Assembly (NCBI GenBank): GCA_023390675.1
Contig: JAEWCK010000044.1
Location: 1 to 8,743, forward strand
Source of the DNA: Pseudomonadota bacterium
GTDB lineage: Bacteria; Pseudomonadota; Alphaproteobacteria; Sphingomonadales; Sphingomonadaceae
DNA length: 8,743 nucleotides
Direction of reading: 5' to 3'
Positions 6,638 to 8,743 of the stretch are shown in pieces. Under the pieces are notes generated by a model, which was given only the letters and a program-made list of their open reading frames with translations, was not told the origin of the DNA and made no database searches. Position numbers and translations under genes: made by a program. Position 1 is the stretch's first letter; each line of letters opens with the position of its first letter.

Positions 6638-7519
6638 ATGCATAGGGGCTTCCTCAAACTGGCACTTGTGGCGGCCGCCGCGCTCTGCGCAACCGGCGGC
6701 CGGGCGCAGGAAGCGCCGCAGGATGCCGGCCAGGACGAGACGATCATCGTCCAGGGCAAGAAGCTGCCGCCGAAGGTGGTCCACCGCTATGTCCGCCAGG
6801 TGACGTCGACCATCGACGGTCAGCTCTCGCGCTTCCAGGACCCGATCTGTCCTGCCGTGGCAGGATTTCCCGAAGATTATGCGCGTATCGTCGTCGAGCG
6901 TATCCGCCGCGTCGCGCGGGACGTCGGCGCACCGGTCGCCGGTGAGAAGTGCCGCGCGAACCTGGTCGTCATCGCGGCCGCCGATGCCGACGCGCTGGTG
7001 CGCGACTTCCGCCGCAAGCGCCCGGCGATTTTCAATGGCGTCAACAATTCGGACCTGCTTCGCGCGTATCGCCCGGGGCCGGTGCACATGTGGAATAGCG
7101 TCCTCCTGCTCAACGAGGACAATCAGAGGCAGACGGGGATGATCCTGACGGTCAAATCCGCCTCGATCATCAATCTGCCGACCAAGCAGGTGATGCTCGG
7201 CTCGACGATCGTGATCGACGACGACGCGCTGGACGGCAAGACGCTGACCCAGATCGCCGACTATGCCGCGATGCGCGCGCTCTCCAACGCCCGCCCGCCG
7301 CGCGAGGGGCTCGAGGCGGACACGATCATGACGCTGTTCGATCCTTCCGTGTCGCCGCCGCTGTCATTCACCGAGGTCGATCGCTCGTATCTGAAGGGAC
7401 TCTACAAGGGCGATCCAATGGCCAGGGGGACGACCGCGATGGGGCGGATCTCGCGCCAGATCAGCCTCGATGCAAAGGCGCGCGGCATCGACACGAGCAG
7501 CGACGGCGAGACGGACTGA
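6638..7519 (+). CDS. Secreted protein of unknown function, tandem paralog 2
   Basis: This 293-residue protein aligns without gaps to its neighbour upstream over about 250 residues, with about two-thirds of positions identical by hand count. The ATG at 6638 is set by a strong ribosome-binding site, GAGGGG (6625-6630). The leader MHRGFLKLALVAAAALC..GGRAQ is a classic Sec signal peptide with predicted cleavage after residue 23. Conserved elements include KLPPKVVHRYVRQV, cysteines 71 and 105, GFPEDY, RPGPVHMW (145-152), LLNEDN, SLTQIADY-like GKTLTQIADYAAMRAL, EADTIMTLFDPSV, and a terminal MGRIS..I. Differences cluster in the stretch after the ADADAL motif (about 121-135) and near the C-terminus. 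The substrate or role is unknown; pairing in tandem suggests a dosage or specialised second copy. The stop is one base from the stop of the convergent VWA gene. Confidence 0.9.
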   Translation: MHRGFLKLALVAAAALCATGGRAQEAPQDAGQDETIIVQGKKLPPKVVHRYVRQVTSTIDGQLSRFQDPICPAVAGFPEDYARIVVERIRRVARDVGAPVAGEKCRANLVVIAAADADALVRDFRRKRPAIFNGVNNSDLLRAYRPGPVHMWNSVLLLNEDNQRQTGMILTVKSASIINLPTKQVMLGSTIVIDDDALDGKTLTQIADYAAMRALSNARPPREGLEADTIMTLFDPSVSPPLSFTEVDRSYLKGLYKGDPMARGTTAMGRISRQISLDAKARGIDTSSDGETD

Positions 7520-7520
7520 G

Positions 7521-8699
7521 CTAGCGCTTGCGGCTCAGCTCGCGCATCGCGTCATCGAGCCCGGCGAGCGTGAGCGGGTACATGCGATCGCCCATCAGCT
7601 CGCGCAGCATCCGGATCGATTGGGTGTATCCCCATTGCTCGCGGGGAATCGGATTGAGCCAGACCGCGGCGGGATAGACGTTCAGCGCGCGCTGCATCCA
7701 CACCGCGCCCGCTTCCTCGTTGAAATGCTCGACCGATCCACCGGGATGGCTGATTTCGTACGCGCTCATCGACGCGTCTCCGACGAACACCAGCTTATAA
7801 TCGTGCCCGTATTTGTGGAGGATGTCCCAGGTCGGGGTGCGCTCGGTGAAGCGGCGGCGATTGTCCTTCCACACGCCTTCATAGAGGCAGTTGTGGAAGT
7901 AGAAGAATTCGAGGTTCTTGAATTCGCTCGTCGCGGCCGAGAACAGCTCCTCGCAGAGCTTGATGAACGGGTCCATCGATCCGCCGACATCGAGAAAGAG
8001 CAGCAGCTTGACGGCATTGTGCCGCTCGGGGCGCATATGGACGTCGAGCCAGCCCTGGCGCGCGGTGCCATGGATCGTCGCATCGATGTCGAGCTCGTCG
8101 GCGGCGCCTTCGCGGGCGAAGCGGCGGAGGCGGCGTAGCGCGACCTTGATGTTGCGCGTGCCGAGTTCTCTGGTGGAGTCGAGGTTGCGGAACTCGCGGC
8201 CTTCCCAGACCTTGAGTGCGCGCTTGTGCTTGCTCTCGCCGCCGATGCGGACGCCTTCGGGGTTGTAGCCGCTATTGCCATAGGGCGAGGTGCCGCCGGT
8301 GCCGATCCACTTGTTGCCGCCCTGGTGCCGGCCCTGCTGCTCCTCGAGCCGCTTCTTGAGCGTCTCCATGATCTCGTCCCACGAACCGAGCGACCGGATC
8401 GCCGCCATCTCTTCGGGCGTCAGATACTTCTCGGCGATGGCGCGCAGCCATTCCTCGGGGATCTCGGCTGGCGCGACGCCGTAGCTCGAGGCGATGCCCC
8501 TGAAGACCTTGGCGAAGACCTGGTCGAAACGGTCGAGCAGGCCCTCGTCCTTCACGAAGGTGGCGCGCGCGAGGAAATAGAAGGCCTCTGGCGTGCGTTC
8601 GATCACGTCGCGGTCGAGCGCTTCGAGAAGGATCAGGTGCTCCTTCAGGCTCGCGGGAATGCCCGCGGCGCGCAACTCGTCGAGGAAGGAGAGGAACAT
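7521..8699 (-). CDS. CoxE-like VWA domain-containing protein
   Basis: This 392-residue protein has an N-terminal helical region (FLDELRAAGIPASLKEHL..LEAL, 5-28) typical of the CoxE-like VWA family. A glycine-rich linker follows at about 122-155, and a von Willebrand A domain from about 228. The metal-site motif reads DVGGSM (237-242): D237 and S241 are kept, while the middle serine of the canonical DxSxS is glycine, which I recall as usual in this subfamily. A second acidic position is probably D308 in FVGDAS. Members commonly work with a MoxR-type AAA ATPase as metal-insertion or protein-assembly chaperones; no such ATPase is in this window, but it could lie just upstream, beyond the right edge. 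The start at ATG 8699 has AGGGG only two bases away, so initiation looks weak. The frame stays open to the window edge, but family resemblance favours this start. Confidence 0.92.
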   Translation of the reverse strand: MFLSFLDELRAAGIPASLKEHLILLEALDRDVIERTPEAFYFLARATFVKDEGLLDRFDQVFAKVFRGIASSYGVAPAEIPEEWLRAIAEKYLTPEEMAAIRSLGSWDEIMETLKKRLEEQQGRHQGGNKWIGTGGTSPYGNSGYNPEGVRIGGESKHKRALKVWEGREFRNLDSTRELGTRNIKVALRRLRRFAREGAADELDIDATIHGTARQGWLDVHMRPERHNAVKLLLFLDVGGSMDPFIKLCEELFSAATSEFKNLEFFYFHNCLYEGVWKDNRRRFTERTPTWDILHKYGHDYKLVFVGDASMSAYEISHPGGSVEHFNEEAGAVWMQRALNVYPAAVWLNPIPREQWGYTQSIRMLRELMGDRMYPLTLAGLDDAMRELSRKR

Positions 8700-8704
8700 G
8701 GCCC

Positions 8705-8743
8705 CTATTTGGGCCGGCGCTCGTAGAGCGTCCAGTGGGTGCC
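8705..8743 (-). CDS. C-terminal tail of an unidentified protein (partial)
   Basis: Reading the - strand from the window edge, twelve codons (GTHWTLYERRPK) run to a TAG stop at 8707-8705, five bases before the ATG of the VWA gene. A stop so close to the next start is typical of a same-strand operon partner. The tail is too short to identify. The other two frames of this edge are also open, so this is a suggestion based on spacing and natural-looking composition, not a secure call. Confidence 0.4.
   Translation of the reverse strand, partial: GTHWTLYERRPK

Noticed and set aside
5652..6638. A 328-codon - strand frame opposite paralog 1, and a similar one at 6635-7087 opposite paralog 2
   Set aside because: They are antisense to the two signal-peptide genes. 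They resemble each other only because the sense genes are paralogs.
1..8743. Mobile element, defence system, CRISPR array, tRNA or riboswitch
   Set aside because: No transposase, integrase, toxin-antitoxin, regularly spaced direct repeats, tRNA-like cloverleaf or large structured leader was seen on either strand. The only repeats are the inverted repeats and the paralogous gene pair described.

Overview
The window is GC-rich, densely coded DNA that looks like a chromosomal segment of an alphaproteobacterium, most likely a sphingomonad (Sphingomonas or a close relative). This rests on recalled family resemblance and gene order: birA-coaX-rnj-DUF1467, a TipN-like membrane coiled-coil protein, a CoxE-type VWA protein, and a pair of secreted proteins of a kind I associate with Sphingomonadales. 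No database search was possible. I see no transposase, integrase, phage gene, CRISPR array, tRNA or rRNA, and base composition looks even throughout.

Left part (1-2898, + strand): the 3' end of a biotin-protein ligase gene (birA), then type III pantothenate kinase (coaX), ribonuclease J (rnj) and a small two-helix membrane protein (DUF1467). Spacing is tight: 12 bp birA-coaX, 101 bp coaX-rnj, 1 bp rnj-DUF1467. The 101-bp gap is largely filled by a long imperfect inverted repeat that looks like a dispersed genomic element. A 10-bp hairpin closes the unit at 2901-2923. The genes serve cofactor attachment, CoA synthesis and RNA processing, so this looks like a housekeeping operon.

Middle part (2925-5607): a 771-residue protein on the - strand has an acidic N-terminus, two membrane helices and a very long coiled coil. 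In architecture it resembles the polarity protein TipN of Caulobacter. It is divergent, across 73 bp, from a 97-residue protein with the shape and motif context of a histidine phosphotransfer (Hpt) domain, but with leucine where the phosphorylated histidine should be.

Right part (5608-8743): a head-to-tail tandem pair of genes for exported proteins, about two-thirds identical to each other. Each carries a 24-codon leader ending in A-Q, two conserved cysteines and the same box (GTGTGTTAT) upstream, so the duplicated unit probably included its promoter. The second copy converges, with a single base between stop codons, on a CoxE-like VWA-domain gene on the - strand. A 13-codon gene tail on the - strand lies at the right edge.

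The window is mostly core chromosome. The points most worth a second look are the histidine-less Hpt-like protein beside the polarity-scaffold-like gene, and the duplicated secreted family of unknown function.
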